Numbered from the stretch's first letter, positions 1 to 7,688 are shown. The stretch is 14,542 nucleotides of DNA from Candidatus Gastranaerophilales bacterium (GCA_947630355.1 CANRHJ010000033.1:1-14542), one strand, 5' to 3'. Translations and numbers: made by a program. The notes: a model not told the origin generated them from the sequence alone.

Positions 1-986
1 AAGATAATATTATATTTGCGATAGAATCAAGCTGTGATGAAACAGCTGCAGCAGTAGTAAAAAACGGAAGAGAAGTTATATCAAATGTTGTTGCATCACA
101 AATAAAAACTCATATAGAATTCGGAGGTGTAGTTCCGGAAGTAGCGGCAAGAGAACATTTGGAAGCAATAAACGTGGTAATAGCGCAAGCTTTTGAACAA
201 TCAGGTTTAAAACCTGATGATATAACTGCATTTGCGGCAACGGTAGGGCCGGGACTTGTGGGTTCACTTCTTGTCGGGATGAATGCGGGCAAATCGCTGG
301 CACTGGCTTATGATAAACCTTTTATAGGTGTTAATCATCTAAATGCTCACGTTTGCGCAAATTTTCTTAACAGTGATTTGGAGCCGCCGTTTGTTGCTTT
401 ACTTATCAGCGGAGGACATACTCAAATAATTGAAGTTAAAAGTTATCTTGAGCAGAAAATTATTGGTGAAACTATTGATGATGCAATAGGTGAGGCTTAT
501 GATAAAGTCGCAAGATTAATAGGTTTACCATATCCCGGAGGAGTTAATCTGGATAAACTGGCTCAAACCGGAAACCCGCATGCATTTAAATTGCCCGAAG
601 CAAAATTGAATAATGAATTTAATTTTAGCTTTTCCGGATTAAAAACCGCAGCATTACAATTAGTTCAAAAATTAAAAAAAGACAATATAGAACTGCCTAA
701 AGCTGATATTGCCGCAAGTTTTCAGGAGAATGTCTCAAGTGTTCTTTTAAAAAAGACAAAAAAATCGGCAGATAATATTAACGCAAAAACTATTGTACTT
801 GCGGGCGGAGTTGCCGCAAATTCGGAAATAAGGAGAAAGTTCTTTTCGCTTCGGGAAGAAGGGTACAAAATTTATGCGCCCGAGATGAAATATTGTACCG
901 ATAATGCTGCTATGATTGCATCAAGTGCTTACTTTTTGGCCGGTACAATGGAGTCTCTCGATATTGAAGTATTTTCCAGAATGTAA
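1..986 (+). CDS. tsaD: tRNA N6-adenosine threonylcarbamoyltransferase TsaD (5' partial)
   Basis: TsaD transfers the threonylcarbamoyl group from threonylcarbamoyl-AMP to A37 of ANN-decoding tRNAs, in the cytoplasm with TsaB and TsaE. The frame is open from base 3, where codons read DNIIFA followed by IESSCDETAAAVV, the usual TsaD N-terminus, so only a few residues lie outside the window. The ATG at 159 is internal and is not the start. Visible family signatures are the HxxxH metal site (HLNAH, first His codon at 336), SGGHTQ, DDAIGEAYDKVARL, the FSFSGLKTA segment, GGVAANS, and near the C-terminus CTDNAAMIA, whose Asp (codon at 900) is the third metal ligand. The 327 codons present match the family length of about 335-340. 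No tsaB, tsaE or rimI is next to it here. It is followed by a non-coding stretch of about 460 nt and is probably transcribed separately from the GH57 gene. Confidence 0.97.
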   Translation, partial: DNIIFAIESSCDETAAAVVKNGREVISNVVASQIKTHIEFGGVVPEVAAREHLEAINVVIAQAFEQSGLKPDDITAFAATVGPGLVGSLLVGMNAGKSLALAYDKPFIGVNHLNAHVCANFLNSDLEPPFVALLISGGHTQIIEVKSYLEQKIIGETIDDAIGEAYDKVARLIGLPYPGGVNLDKLAQTGNPHAFKLPEAKLNNEFNFSFSGLKTAALQLVQKLKKDNIELPKADIAASFQENVSSVLLKKTKKSADNINAKTIVLAGGVAANSEIRRKFFSLREEGYKIYAPEMKYCTDNAAMIASSAYFLAGTMESLDIEVFSRM

Positions 987-1447
987 TTTATGAGAGAGAA
1001 AATATTAATTCAAGAGTATTAACTTAGCAATAAAAAGCAGCCATTTTAAGGCTGCGTGGTTTTACACCAAATCTCTCCCTCTTAATTTATTAAAATCAAC
1101 ACTTATCAGCGTTTTTTCAATTACAGGAATTCTTAATAATTGTAGCATAAACACTAAACATTTAACAATACTAATTATTTTGTATACTAAACATTTTGTT
1201 AAATATCTTAATAATTTTTTCTTTTTGATGAAAATTTAAAAAAGCTGAGGAACAATTTTGTTCTAATGCCATATTTTAGGGTCTGGCAGCAAAAATATAA
1301 ACGAAATAATTTTGTTGAACAGAGGCTTTTAAAGATAAATCCTCGCATTTCAGCGATGAGTCGGCACATTAGTATACCTAATGATTAAATTAATTGTATA
1401 TTTCAGCTAAAAATGTTATTATTTTTATTGAAGGAATTGATTTAAAC
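987..1447 (+). other. intergenic region with repeats and a potential structured leader
   Basis: This 461-nt region holds no convincing gene in either direction. From left to right it contains the GCAGCC/GGCTGC hairpin after tsaD; two copies of ACTAAACATTT at 1153-1163 and 1186-1196; an inverted pair ATTTAACA (1160-1167) and TGTTAAAT (1197-1204); a possible -10 element TATACT (1183-1188), with only a weak -35 (TTAACA, 15-nt spacer); and then about 240 nt of leader before the GH57 start. In the leader, AAAAGC (about 1240) could pair with GCTTTT (about 1325), enclosing a GAACAA/TTGTTC hairpin and a possible pseudoknot (TGCC/GGCA interleaved with ATATTTT/AAAATAT). A CATTAG/CTAATG hairpin follows just before 1390. 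I do not recognise a known riboswitch class. Confidence 0.5.
1037..1055 (+). terminator. hairpin downstream of tsaD, possible terminator
   Basis: GCAGCC (1037-1042) and GGCTGC (1050-1055) form a perfect 6-bp GC-rich stem with a 7-nt loop, 51 nt after the tsaD stop. The stem is preceded by an A-run (1032-1036). The 3' side reads GTGGTTTT, so the U-run is short and displaced by four bases. It may be a weak intrinsic terminator for tsaD or part of a larger fold, since GAGAGA (994-999) can pair with TCTCTC (1072-1077) around it. Confidence 0.45.
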
Positions 1448-3700
1448 ATGAAGAATAAATTATCCGTAGCTATAGTTTGGCATATGCATCAACCTAACTA
1501 CCAAACACAACCGAACGGTATAAGGTTAATGCCTTGGGTCAGGCTTCATGCCGTAAAAGATTATTTGGACATGCTTTTAATTATTGATAAATTTCCCTCA
1601 ATAAAGCTTAATTTCAGCTTGGTTCCGGCACTTTTAGATGCTATTATTGATTACGCCGAAAATGATGCGCATGATATTCATTCCAAACTGACTATTACTC
1701 CCGTTGAAGAACTTTCAGACGATGATAAACTATATATTTTAAATTATTTTTTTGATGCGAATTATGATACTCTTATATCAAAAAATGAGCGTTATAATGA
1801 GCTTTATAATAAACGTTATTCATCTGCGGAAATAGGAATTAACGATTTTTCACTTCAAGAATATGCGGATATTATGATGCTTTTCAATCTCGTATGGTTT
1901 GATCCTATGTGGTTTAATATATATCCGCAATTGAAAAAATTTCTAAAAAAAGGCAAAAATTATTCACTTGAGGACAGACAAAAACTTATAGACTTAAACA
2001 GGGATATTATTAAACAGATTATACCCGCATTTAAAAAGTATCAGGATGAAGGAAGAATAGAAATAATAACAAGTCCTTATAATCATCCCATAATGCCCAT
2101 ATTAATCAATCCCAACGATTTAAAAACACCCGCGCTTAAATATAATATGCCGGATTGTAAAATTGCTTTAATGCTTGATTTAAAAGAACAAATCAAATTA
2201 GCATCAGATAAAATAACCGAAATTTTCGGGAAACCGCCTAAAGGACTCTGGCCGAGCGAACACTGCATAAGCCAAAAAACTCTTGATGTCCTTGCTAATC
2301 TCGGGTTTGATTGGGTAATTACCGATGAAAGTGTTTTATCAAACTCACTAAAAAAAGTATTTGTGAGAGATTTTAGGGGATGTTACGAAGATCCTTACGA
2401 TGTTTGTTCTTTATATCTGTATAAAACCAAACGTGAAAAAGAAATAAATATAGTTTTCAGAGATTCTTTTATTCCGAATTTAATCGGATTTGAATATGCA
2501 CATCACGATAGTATGGGTTGTGCAAACGATTTGTTTGAGCGAATAAAAACCGTTAACGACAAATTAAAAAACTCACCCGATAAAAAACATCTTTTAACTA
2601 TAGCTATGGATGGTGAAAACAGCTGGGATTCTTATGAGCAAGACGGAAGAATTTTTCTTGAAAGACTTTATTCGCTGTTTAATGACGATAATTCAATCAA
2701 TACCGTTTTATTAAGCGATTATATTAACGAAAACAAATCCCAAGCGAAACAGTTAAAAAAAGTATCATCAGGTTCTTGGGTTAATCAGGAATTTCAATTA
2801 TGGATAGCAGAACCCACAAAAAATCTTGCTTGGCAGTATCTTGTTCAGGCACGAAATGATATTAAGACTGCCGAAAAATCAGGTAATTATTCAAAAGAAC
2901 AAATAAAATCAGCCAAACAAGAAATATATATTGCGGAAGGCTCAGATTGGTTCTGGTGGTACGGTGAACCAAATAATTCAGGACAAGATCATATATTTGA
3001 CTTCTTGTTCAGAGAGCATTTAAAAAATATTTACAATGTTTTAGATTTGCCTGTACCAAAATATTTAGAACTGCCTTTAAGTTCATATTTAGGTAAACCG
3101 TCAAAAATACCCAGACGTGAAATAAAGCCTTTAATAAACGGTTATGTTAAAAATAATGACGAATGGATGTATGCGGGTTGTATTGACATCCCTGACGGGC
3201 CTATTCTTCAGGAAAACAAATTATGCAACAGAATTTATTTCGGTTCGGACAGAGATAATCTTTATGTAAGATTTGATGTAAATAAATATCTCATGGAAAG
3301 TAAAGACAGTTTTAAAGAATATTTTTCCATATATGTATACATAAAAGCTCACAATGAGCAGTTTGAAATAACATCGCCGGCCAGAACCACAAATAAAGAA
3401 GGCTTAGTACTTCCGATTTTACTCGACGGTTATACACACGAAGTCAAATTTGCATTAACGCCAAACAGAAAATATCCGCTTCAGTTTTCAACTGCCGTTA
3501 AAGACGGTTTATGGGAACTGAAATGGGATCATAAAATAACTTATGCTCATAATGAAATATTTGAAATTTGTATACCTTTTGAAGATTTGGGAATTTTAAA
3601 CGGAGAAAGCTTTGATTTCTTTTTTATTACGGGCTGCAGCGGCGTAACAGAAGAAATATACCCTAAAGATATACCTCTTTCTTTAACACGTCCCGCTTAA
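1448..3700 (+). CDS. glycoside hydrolase family 57 protein (alpha-amylase/glucanotransferase type)
   Basis: This is a 750-residue retaining glycosidase of family GH57, probably acting on alpha-1,4-glucans such as glycogen or maltodextrins. No signal peptide is visible, so it is probably cytoplasmic. The N-terminus carries the family's region I motif HMHQP (residues 12-16). Region III appears as GLWPSEHCIS with the expected nucleophile at E271, and region IV as AMDGENSW with the expected acid/base at D388. An all-helical segment (about 430-560) is followed by a C-terminal beta-rich domain (about 580-750), which resembles accessory domains of longer GH57 proteins. The motifs fit the COG1449 amylase-like group better than the branching-enzyme group; exact specificity cannot be read from the sequence. 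I chose the ATG at 1448, preceded by AAGGA at 1431-1435, over an upstream in-frame TTG at 1394, which has no ribosome site and adds 18 atypical residues. Its stop overlaps the convergent comF stop. Confidence 0.93.
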   Translation: MKNKLSVAIVWHMHQPNYQTQPNGIRLMPWVRLHAVKDYLDMLLIIDKFPSIKLNFSLVPALLDAIIDYAENDAHDIHSKLTITPVEELSDDDKLYILNYFFDANYDTLISKNERYNELYNKRYSSAEIGINDFSLQEYADIMMLFNLVWFDPMWFNIYPQLKKFLKKGKNYSLEDRQKLIDLNRDIIKQIIPAFKKYQDEGRIEIITSPYNHPIMPILINPNDLKTPALKYNMPDCKIALMLDLKEQIKLASDKITEIFGKPPKGLWPSEHCISQKTLDVLANLGFDWVITDESVLSNSLKKVFVRDFRGCYEDPYDVCSLYLYKTKREKEINIVFRDSFIPNLIGFEYAHHDSMGCANDLFERIKTVNDKLKNSPDKKHLLTIAMDGENSWDSYEQDGRIFLERLYSLFNDDNSINTVLLSDYINENKSQAKQLKKVSSGSWVNQEFQLWIAEPTKNLAWQYLVQARNDIKTAEKSGNYSKEQIKSAKQEIYIAEGSDWFWWYGEPNNSGQDHIFDFLFREHLKNIYNVLDLPVPKYLELPLSSYLGKPSKIPRREIKPLINGYVKNNDEWMYAGCIDIPDGPILQENKLCNRIYFGSDRDNLYVRFDVNKYLMESKDSFKEYFSIYVYIKAHNEQFEITSPARTTNKEGLVLPILLDGYTHEVKFALTPNRKYPLQFSTAVKDGLWELKWDHKITYAHNEIFEICIPFEDLGILNGESFDFFFITGCSGVTEEIYPKDIPLSLTRPA

Positions 3701-4446
3701 TTATTCCAAATATCTGGTGTTGAAAGAGCCAGTGCCGTTATATTTTTATATCCGTTATTTTTCAGTATTCTTATAATTTCATTTAATGTAATACCTGTTG
3801 AAGTTATATCGTCAATTATCAAAATATCCGACTCCTTATCTGTAATATCCGAATAACGGGAAATATTCCGCAAATTCAAAATATTATTAAACAAAGCGGC
3901 AAAGCCGGACTTTGATGATTTTATGGTATCTTCCGATACGGAATTAACGATTTCAAAAGCATCTTTTATATTTTTCATTCGTTCTTTTTTGTGCAAATTG
4001 TATTGCTTTTGAGTATCTTTTATTCTTTTCAAAAAATTTTTATTAACCTTATAACCTGTTAATTTAGCAAATTCATCCGCAACTAAATCCATATGATTAT
4101 ATTTTCGCTCTTTCAATCTGTTTTTGTGAATGGGAACGGGAATAATTGTGAATTTTTTATTCTGATGTAATTTTTCCCAATAATCATACATAATCAGAGC
4201 ATGCACCCGAGCCAATTTTTTCTTATTATGATACTTTAAATCTTTTATTATTTTTTTCAACGGTTCTTCATATATTGCGCAGGCATATATATTACAATCA
4301 CATTCTTTTCTGTATACTCCTGCGGGTAAAAAATTAATATTTCTGTAGCATAAGGAGCATATCGGTTTATCCTCCTTAGTCGACCCGCATATAAGACACG
4401 GTTGGGTATATATTAAGCCGAATAGTTTTTCAAGTATTTTTATCAT
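3697..4446 (-). CDS. comF: ComF family amidophosphoribosyltransferase-like protein
   Basis: ComF/GntX proteins combine an N-terminal zinc finger with a phosphoribosyltransferase-type fold; ComF of naturally competent bacteria takes part in uptake or processing of transforming DNA, though the reaction is unclear. In this 249-residue protein the zinc finger cysteines are C17, C20, C30 and C33 (CLIC, CSLC). The central part has IIPVPIHKNRLKERKYNH, typical of the family, and the PRPP-binding loop is ILIIDDITSTG (208-218). The family usually has about a dozen residues between the GAF-like motif (DAFEIV, 162-167) and this loop; here there are roughly 40, an apparent insertion at about 169-205. The ATG at 4446 is preferred to an in-frame TTG three codons upstream (4455). 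No clear Shine-Dalgarno precedes either. No other competence gene lies in the window, so a role in DNA uptake is not established. Confidence 0.9.
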   Translation of the reverse strand: MIKILEKLFGLIYTQPCLICGSTKEDKPICSLCYRNINFLPAGVYRKECDCNIYACAIYEEPLKKIIKDLKYHNKKKLARVHALIMYDYWEKLHQNKKFTIIPVPIHKNRLKERKYNHMDLVADEFAKLTGYKVNKNFLKRIKDTQKQYNLHKKERMKNIKDAFEIVNSVSEDTIKSSKSGFAALFNNILNLRNISRYSDITDKESDILIIDDITSTGITLNEIIRILKNNGYKNITALALSTPDIWNN

Positions 4447-4455
4447 ATAATACAA

Positions 4456-4463
4456 ATTATAAT
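4456..4463. promoter_or_regulatory. symmetric -10-like element between comF and rseP
   Basis: The sequence ATTATAAT is its own reverse complement and reads TATAAT on both strands (4458-4463 on plus, 4461-4456 on minus), in the 37-nt gap between two divergent start codons. On the plus strand it would place transcription start near 4470, about 14 nt before rseP. On the minus strand it would give an almost leaderless comF message. No good -35 hexamer is visible on either side, so the call rests on position and the -10 match alone. Confidence 0.35.
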
Positions 4464-4483
4464 AGATAAAAGAGATAATTAAA

Positions 4484-5872
4484 ATGAGTTTTTTACATAT
4501 TTTTTCAAGTGCAATAATAATGATATTATTGATTAGCTTATTAATTTTGGTACATGAAGCGGGACATTTTTTTGCGGCGAAATTAGCCGGAATTAGAGTT
4601 AATAAATTCGGCTTCGGACTGCCTGTAGGACCTACTTTATTTTCTAAAAAAATAGGCGAAACGGAAATATTAATTCACGCTTTTTTATTGGGCGGATACG
4701 TATCTTTTCCCGATGATGAAGAAGATTGTGATTTACCGCCTGATTCAAATTTAAGATTTTCCAATAAATCCGTAGGTCAAAGAGCTTTTGTTATTTCGGC
4801 GGGAGTTATTTGCAATATTATTTTGGCATATCTCCTTATTTTCTTTACGGGGTTAATTTGGAAACATCTGCCTGAAAATAAATTTACTGTCCGCTTTGAA
4901 AAATTTACACCCTCTGCCGTTGAATCCGTTTTAAATTCGGGTATAAAAGAAGGAGATATAATTTATTCGGTCAACGGAACTTTGATAGATTATCCTATTG
5001 CCATAAATAAGTATTTCAATCTTTCCAAAGAATTTGACGGTTTCGCCAATCAACCGATAATAGAAGACAAATTATACCAATTAAAAACATTAAATCCTAC
5101 AATTTCGGAATACGAAAGCATACCTGCCGGGACTACCATCAAAATTCCTGATTTTACCGATGAAAAAGCAGTATATTTATCAGTTGACAATATTATCGGT
5201 CTTGAAAAATATAAATCGGGAGAAACAGCACTATCCGATATACAAAGAGATTTAAGAGATAAAATCAATTATCAAACACAATACACGCTTGATACAAATG
5301 CAACACTGTATGATATAGCATGCGCCGTATCGGATACAAAAAAGCCTATTACCATAACGGTTTTACGAAACAATGAAAAAATTACACTAAACACGGTTTA
5401 TTCTTCAAAAGAAGGTTTGTTAGGTATAGAACAAAGTTACAGTGAAAATTATACGACAACCGATAATTTCAAAACACTCATTAAACAAACCTGCCGCTAT
5501 GTTAATTACAACATTGGATTTATGGTATACACCTTAGGAAAACTTTTTACAGGTAAAATCCCTATGAGTGAAATGAACGGTATTATCGCAATTACAAAAA
5601 TAGGCACCGAATTAATTGCATATAAAGGCTTATTTCAAGGCATACTTTTAACTGCCATGATTTCTTTAAACTTGGCATTGATTAATATATTACCCATCCC
5701 AGCACTGGACGGCGGACACTTACTTTTCTTAATAATTGAAAAGTGCACGGGAAAACCCGTTAGTAAAAAATTCGTTGAAGCTCTAAGTAATTTCTTCTTC
5801 TATTTACTTATTGTTCTTATGGTTTTCATTGTATACAATGATATTCACGCTTGGATTATCGGTAAAATATAA
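4484..5872 (+). CDS. rseP: RIP metalloprotease RseP (site-2 protease family)
   Basis: A 462-residue membrane-embedded zinc protease of the S2P family, which cleaves transmembrane segments, classically of anti-sigma factors, and can clear signal peptides. The first membrane segment carries the HExxH zinc site (H24 E25 H28 in VHEAGHFFAAKLAG). The second catalytic segment is NILPIPALDGGHLL with D409 as third ligand. Further hydrophobic segments lie at about 101-125 and 436-455. Between them is one PDZ domain that starts at about 143 with SGIKEGDIIYSVNG and ends with KPITITVLRNNEKITL (287-302). About 90-100 residues (roughly 175-270) interrupt it, containing LKTLNP...IPAGTTIKIP, which looks like half of a LysM motif. 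A single-PDZ family member would be shorter. The start has AGAGA at 4471-4475. It lies 71 nt upstream of gmk and may or may not share its transcript. Confidence 0.95.
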   Translation: MSFLHIFSSAIIMILLISLLILVHEAGHFFAAKLAGIRVNKFGFGLPVGPTLFSKKIGETEILIHAFLLGGYVSFPDDEEDCDLPPDSNLRFSNKSVGQRAFVISAGVICNIILAYLLIFFTGLIWKHLPENKFTVRFEKFTPSAVESVLNSGIKEGDIIYSVNGTLIDYPIAINKYFNLSKEFDGFANQPIIEDKLYQLKTLNPTISEYESIPAGTTIKIPDFTDEKAVYLSVDNIIGLEKYKSGETALSDIQRDLRDKINYQTQYTLDTNATLYDIACAVSDTKKPITITVLRNNEKITLNTVYSSKEGLLGIEQSYSENYTTTDNFKTLIKQTCRYVNYNIGFMVYTLGKLFTGKIPMSEMNGIIAITKIGTELIAYKGLFQGILLTAMISLNLALINILPIPALDGGHLLFLIIEKCTGKPVSKKFVEALSNFFFYLLIVLMVFIVYNDIHAWIIGKI

Positions 5873-5883
5873 ATAAAAAAATA

Positions 5884-5913
5884 GTGGAATAATAAAAATA
5901 ATTAAGTTATAAT
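5884..5913 (+). promoter_or_regulatory. candidate sigma-70 promoter for the gmk operon
   Basis: A perfect TATAAT at 5908-5913 lies 30 nt before the gmk start codon. The best -35 candidate is GTGGAA (5884-5889) at an 18-nt spacing, a weak match. The predicted start of transcription is near 5920. The 71-nt gap between rseP and gmk is the widest within this plus-strand run, which agrees with a promoter here, but transcription from rseP may also read through, as no terminator is visible. Confidence 0.4.
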
Positions 5914-5943
5914 TTTTAGAAATTAACGGATACAGGTAAAATC

Positions 5944-6510
5944 ATGCAAGGTCATTTATATATAATTGCAGGATGTTCCGGAGTAGGCAAAGGAACATTA
6001 TTAAAAAAATTTTTAGAAAACAATCCCGAGATAAAATTATCAATTTCAGCAACGACAAGACATCCCAGGGAAGGCGAAAAAGACGGTGTAAGTTATTTTT
6101 TTATAACTGAAGATGAATTTGAAGCGGCTGTAAGAAACAATGAATTTTTAGAATGGGCGGAGTTCAGCGGAAATTTATACGGTACAAAAAGAAGTTTTGC
6201 AGAAAAGACACTCGCCAAAGGTATTGATTTAATATTAGAAATAGAGGTACAGGGTGCAAAACAAGTAAAAGAAAAAATGCCTGATTCCGTAAGCATTTTC
6301 ATTATGCCGCCTTCACTTGAAACATTGGAAACCCGTTTGCGCGGCAGACATACAGATTCGGAAGAAAATATTCGTAAACGTCTTGCAGAAGCGGAAAGAG
6401 AAATTAAGGCAGGCATGTCTTTTGATTATCAAATCGTTAATGACAACCTCGACGAAGCATTAAGCAAATTACAGGAAATTTTTGATAAAAGAAAAGGCAA
6501 TAAATGTTAA
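5944..6510 (+). CDS. gmk: guanylate kinase
   Basis: Guanylate kinase phosphorylates GMP to GDP using ATP in the cytoplasm, an essential step in guanine nucleotide supply. The 188-residue protein begins almost directly with the P-loop GCSGVGKGT (10-18). The GMP-binding segment SISATTRHPREGEKDGVSYFF (33-53), the EWAEF.GNLYGT element (70-81) and LEIEVQGA follow in the usual order, then the lid region with R..GR. The length is slightly below the common 200-210 residues, mainly because the N- and C-termini are short. An AGG at 5935-5937 serves as a modest ribosome site. The stop codon lies 7 nt inside coaBC, so the two are probably translationally coupled. Many bacteria have rpoZ (RNA polymerase omega) between gmk and coaBC; it is absent here. 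Confidence 0.97.
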   Translation: MQGHLYIIAGCSGVGKGTLLKKFLENNPEIKLSISATTRHPREGEKDGVSYFFITEDEFEAAVRNNEFLEWAEFSGNLYGTKRSFAEKTLAKGIDLILEIEVQGAKQVKEKMPDSVSIFIMPPSLETLETRLRGRHTDSEENIRKRLAEAEREIKAGMSFDYQIVNDNLDEALSKLQEIFDKRKGNKC

Positions 6511-7688
6511 CAGGGAAAAAAATACTTATAGGAATAACAGGGACTATTGCCGCATATAAAATATGCGAACTTATAAGATTATTCAAGAAAAACGGTGCTG
6601 ACGTAAAAATTATAGCCACACCCAACGCTTTAAACTTTGTTACTAAAACTACACTTGAAACATTAAGCCAAAATCCTTTATATATTGAGCAATTCAATAT
6701 AGAAGAATTTAAACCTGAGCATATAGCTTTATCTGATGATACCGACATATTTATTATTGCACCTATAAGCGCAAATACAATCTCAAAAATTACGCACGGG
6801 ATTTGTGATAATCTCTTAACTTCCGTTTATTGTGCTTACAAAAAACCGATATTAGCAGCACCTTGTATGAATACAAATATGTGGGAAAATTGTGCAATAC
6901 AAAAAAATATACAAACATTAAAAGAGCGGGGAATAACAATTATAGAGCCGTCATCGGGATTTCTTGCCTGCGGTGCGGAAGGTAAAGGAAGATTAGCCGA
7001 TATTAATTTAATTTTTGAAGCGGCAAAAAAAATTTTATTGCCTGAGCAGATACTAAAGGGCAAAAAAATCATCATAACTGCAGGCGGGACAAAAGAAGAT
7101 ATAGATCCCGTTAGATATATAGGAAATTACAGTTCGGGGAAAATGGGTATCGCTATTGCGGATAACGCATTTAAATTTGGTGCGGAAGTTGTTTTAATTT
7201 CTACGGTTGATGTCAAGAAAGAATATAAAGTTATAAATGTCAAAACTGCTGAAGAAATGTACAATGCAGTAAAATGTGAATTTACTGATGCATATTCGTT
7301 AATTATGGCTGCTGCGGTAAGTGATTATAAAATCGCAAATAAATCTGATAAAAAAATAAAAAAGACCGGTAAATCATTAACATTGGAACTTATAGAAAAT
7401 CCTGATATACTTAAAGAAATTTCAAGCATCAAAAAAGAAAATCAAATTGTAGTCGGATTTTGTGCGGAGACTGATAATATTATAGAAAATGCCAAAGAAA
7501 AAATTAAGAAAAAACATTGTGATTTTATTTGTGCCAACGATGTTTCAAAAAAAGATACGGGTTTCTCGTCAAATTTTAATGAATTGTATATAATAAATAA
7601 AGAACTTAATATTTATCATATAGAAAAAACAGATAAACAGACGGCAGCTTATAAGGTGATAGAATTGATTTATGGAAAAAATAACTAA
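6504..7688 (+). CDS. coaBC: bifunctional phosphopantothenoylcysteine decarboxylase/phosphopantothenate-cysteine ligase
   Basis: CoaBC catalyses two consecutive cytoplasmic steps of coenzyme A synthesis: CoaB joins cysteine to 4'-phosphopantothenate with CTP, and the FMN-dependent CoaC domain decarboxylates the product. In this 394-residue protein the CoaC domain (1-180) shows the catalytic His (H73 in EHIALSDD), APISANT, the PCMNTNMWEN substrate clamp (120-129) and the ACGAEGKGRL loop with catalytic C156. The CoaB domain (187-394) begins with KIIITAGGTKEDIDPVRYIGNYSSGKMG and has AAAVSDYK, a Lys-rich KIKK nucleotide site (284-287), ELIENPDIL and ANDVSKKDTGF. Both domains appear intact and of normal length. 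The start overlaps gmk by 7 nt and has AAAGG in the gmk coding end. The 3' end overlaps the next gene by 17 nt. Confidence 0.97.
   Translation: MLTGKKILIGITGTIAAYKICELIRLFKKNGADVKIIATPNALNFVTKTTLETLSQNPLYIEQFNIEEFKPEHIALSDDTDIFIIAPISANTISKITHGICDNLLTSVYCAYKKPILAAPCMNTNMWENCAIQKNIQTLKERGITIIEPSSGFLACGAEGKGRLADINLIFEAAKKILLPEQILKGKKIIITAGGTKEDIDPVRYIGNYSSGKMGIAIADNAFKFGAEVVLISTVDVKKEYKVINVKTAEEMYNAVKCEFTDAYSLIMAAAVSDYKIANKSDKKIKKTGKSLTLELIENPDILKEISSIKKENQIVVGFCAETDNIIENAKEKIKKKHCDFICANDVSKKDTGFSSNFNELYIINKELNIYHIEKTDKQTAAYKVIELIYGKNN

Noticed and set aside
159..161. ATG as the start of tsaD
   Set aside because: The frame is open upstream to base 3 and encodes the canonical IESSCDET N-terminus, so this Met is internal.
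1153..1204. Possible CRISPR or tandem repeat
   Set aside because: Only two 11-bp copies, with no third unit or regular spacer.
1394..1396. TTG as the start of the GH57 gene
   Set aside because: No ribosome site, and the extra residues are not part of the family; the ATG at 1448 has AAGGA upstream and begins right before the conserved core.
1205..1447. Known riboswitches or housekeeping RNAs (T-box, cobalamin, c-di-GMP, preQ1, SRP RNA)
   Set aside because: None of their conserved core sequences is recognisable by eye; no tRNA-type TTCGA arm is present either.
6093..6748. Antisense open frames over gmk and coaBC (and similar ones over GH57, rseP, folC, murG)
   Set aside because: They lie wholly opposite well-supported genes, show no recognisable domain and have compositions expected of complementary frames.
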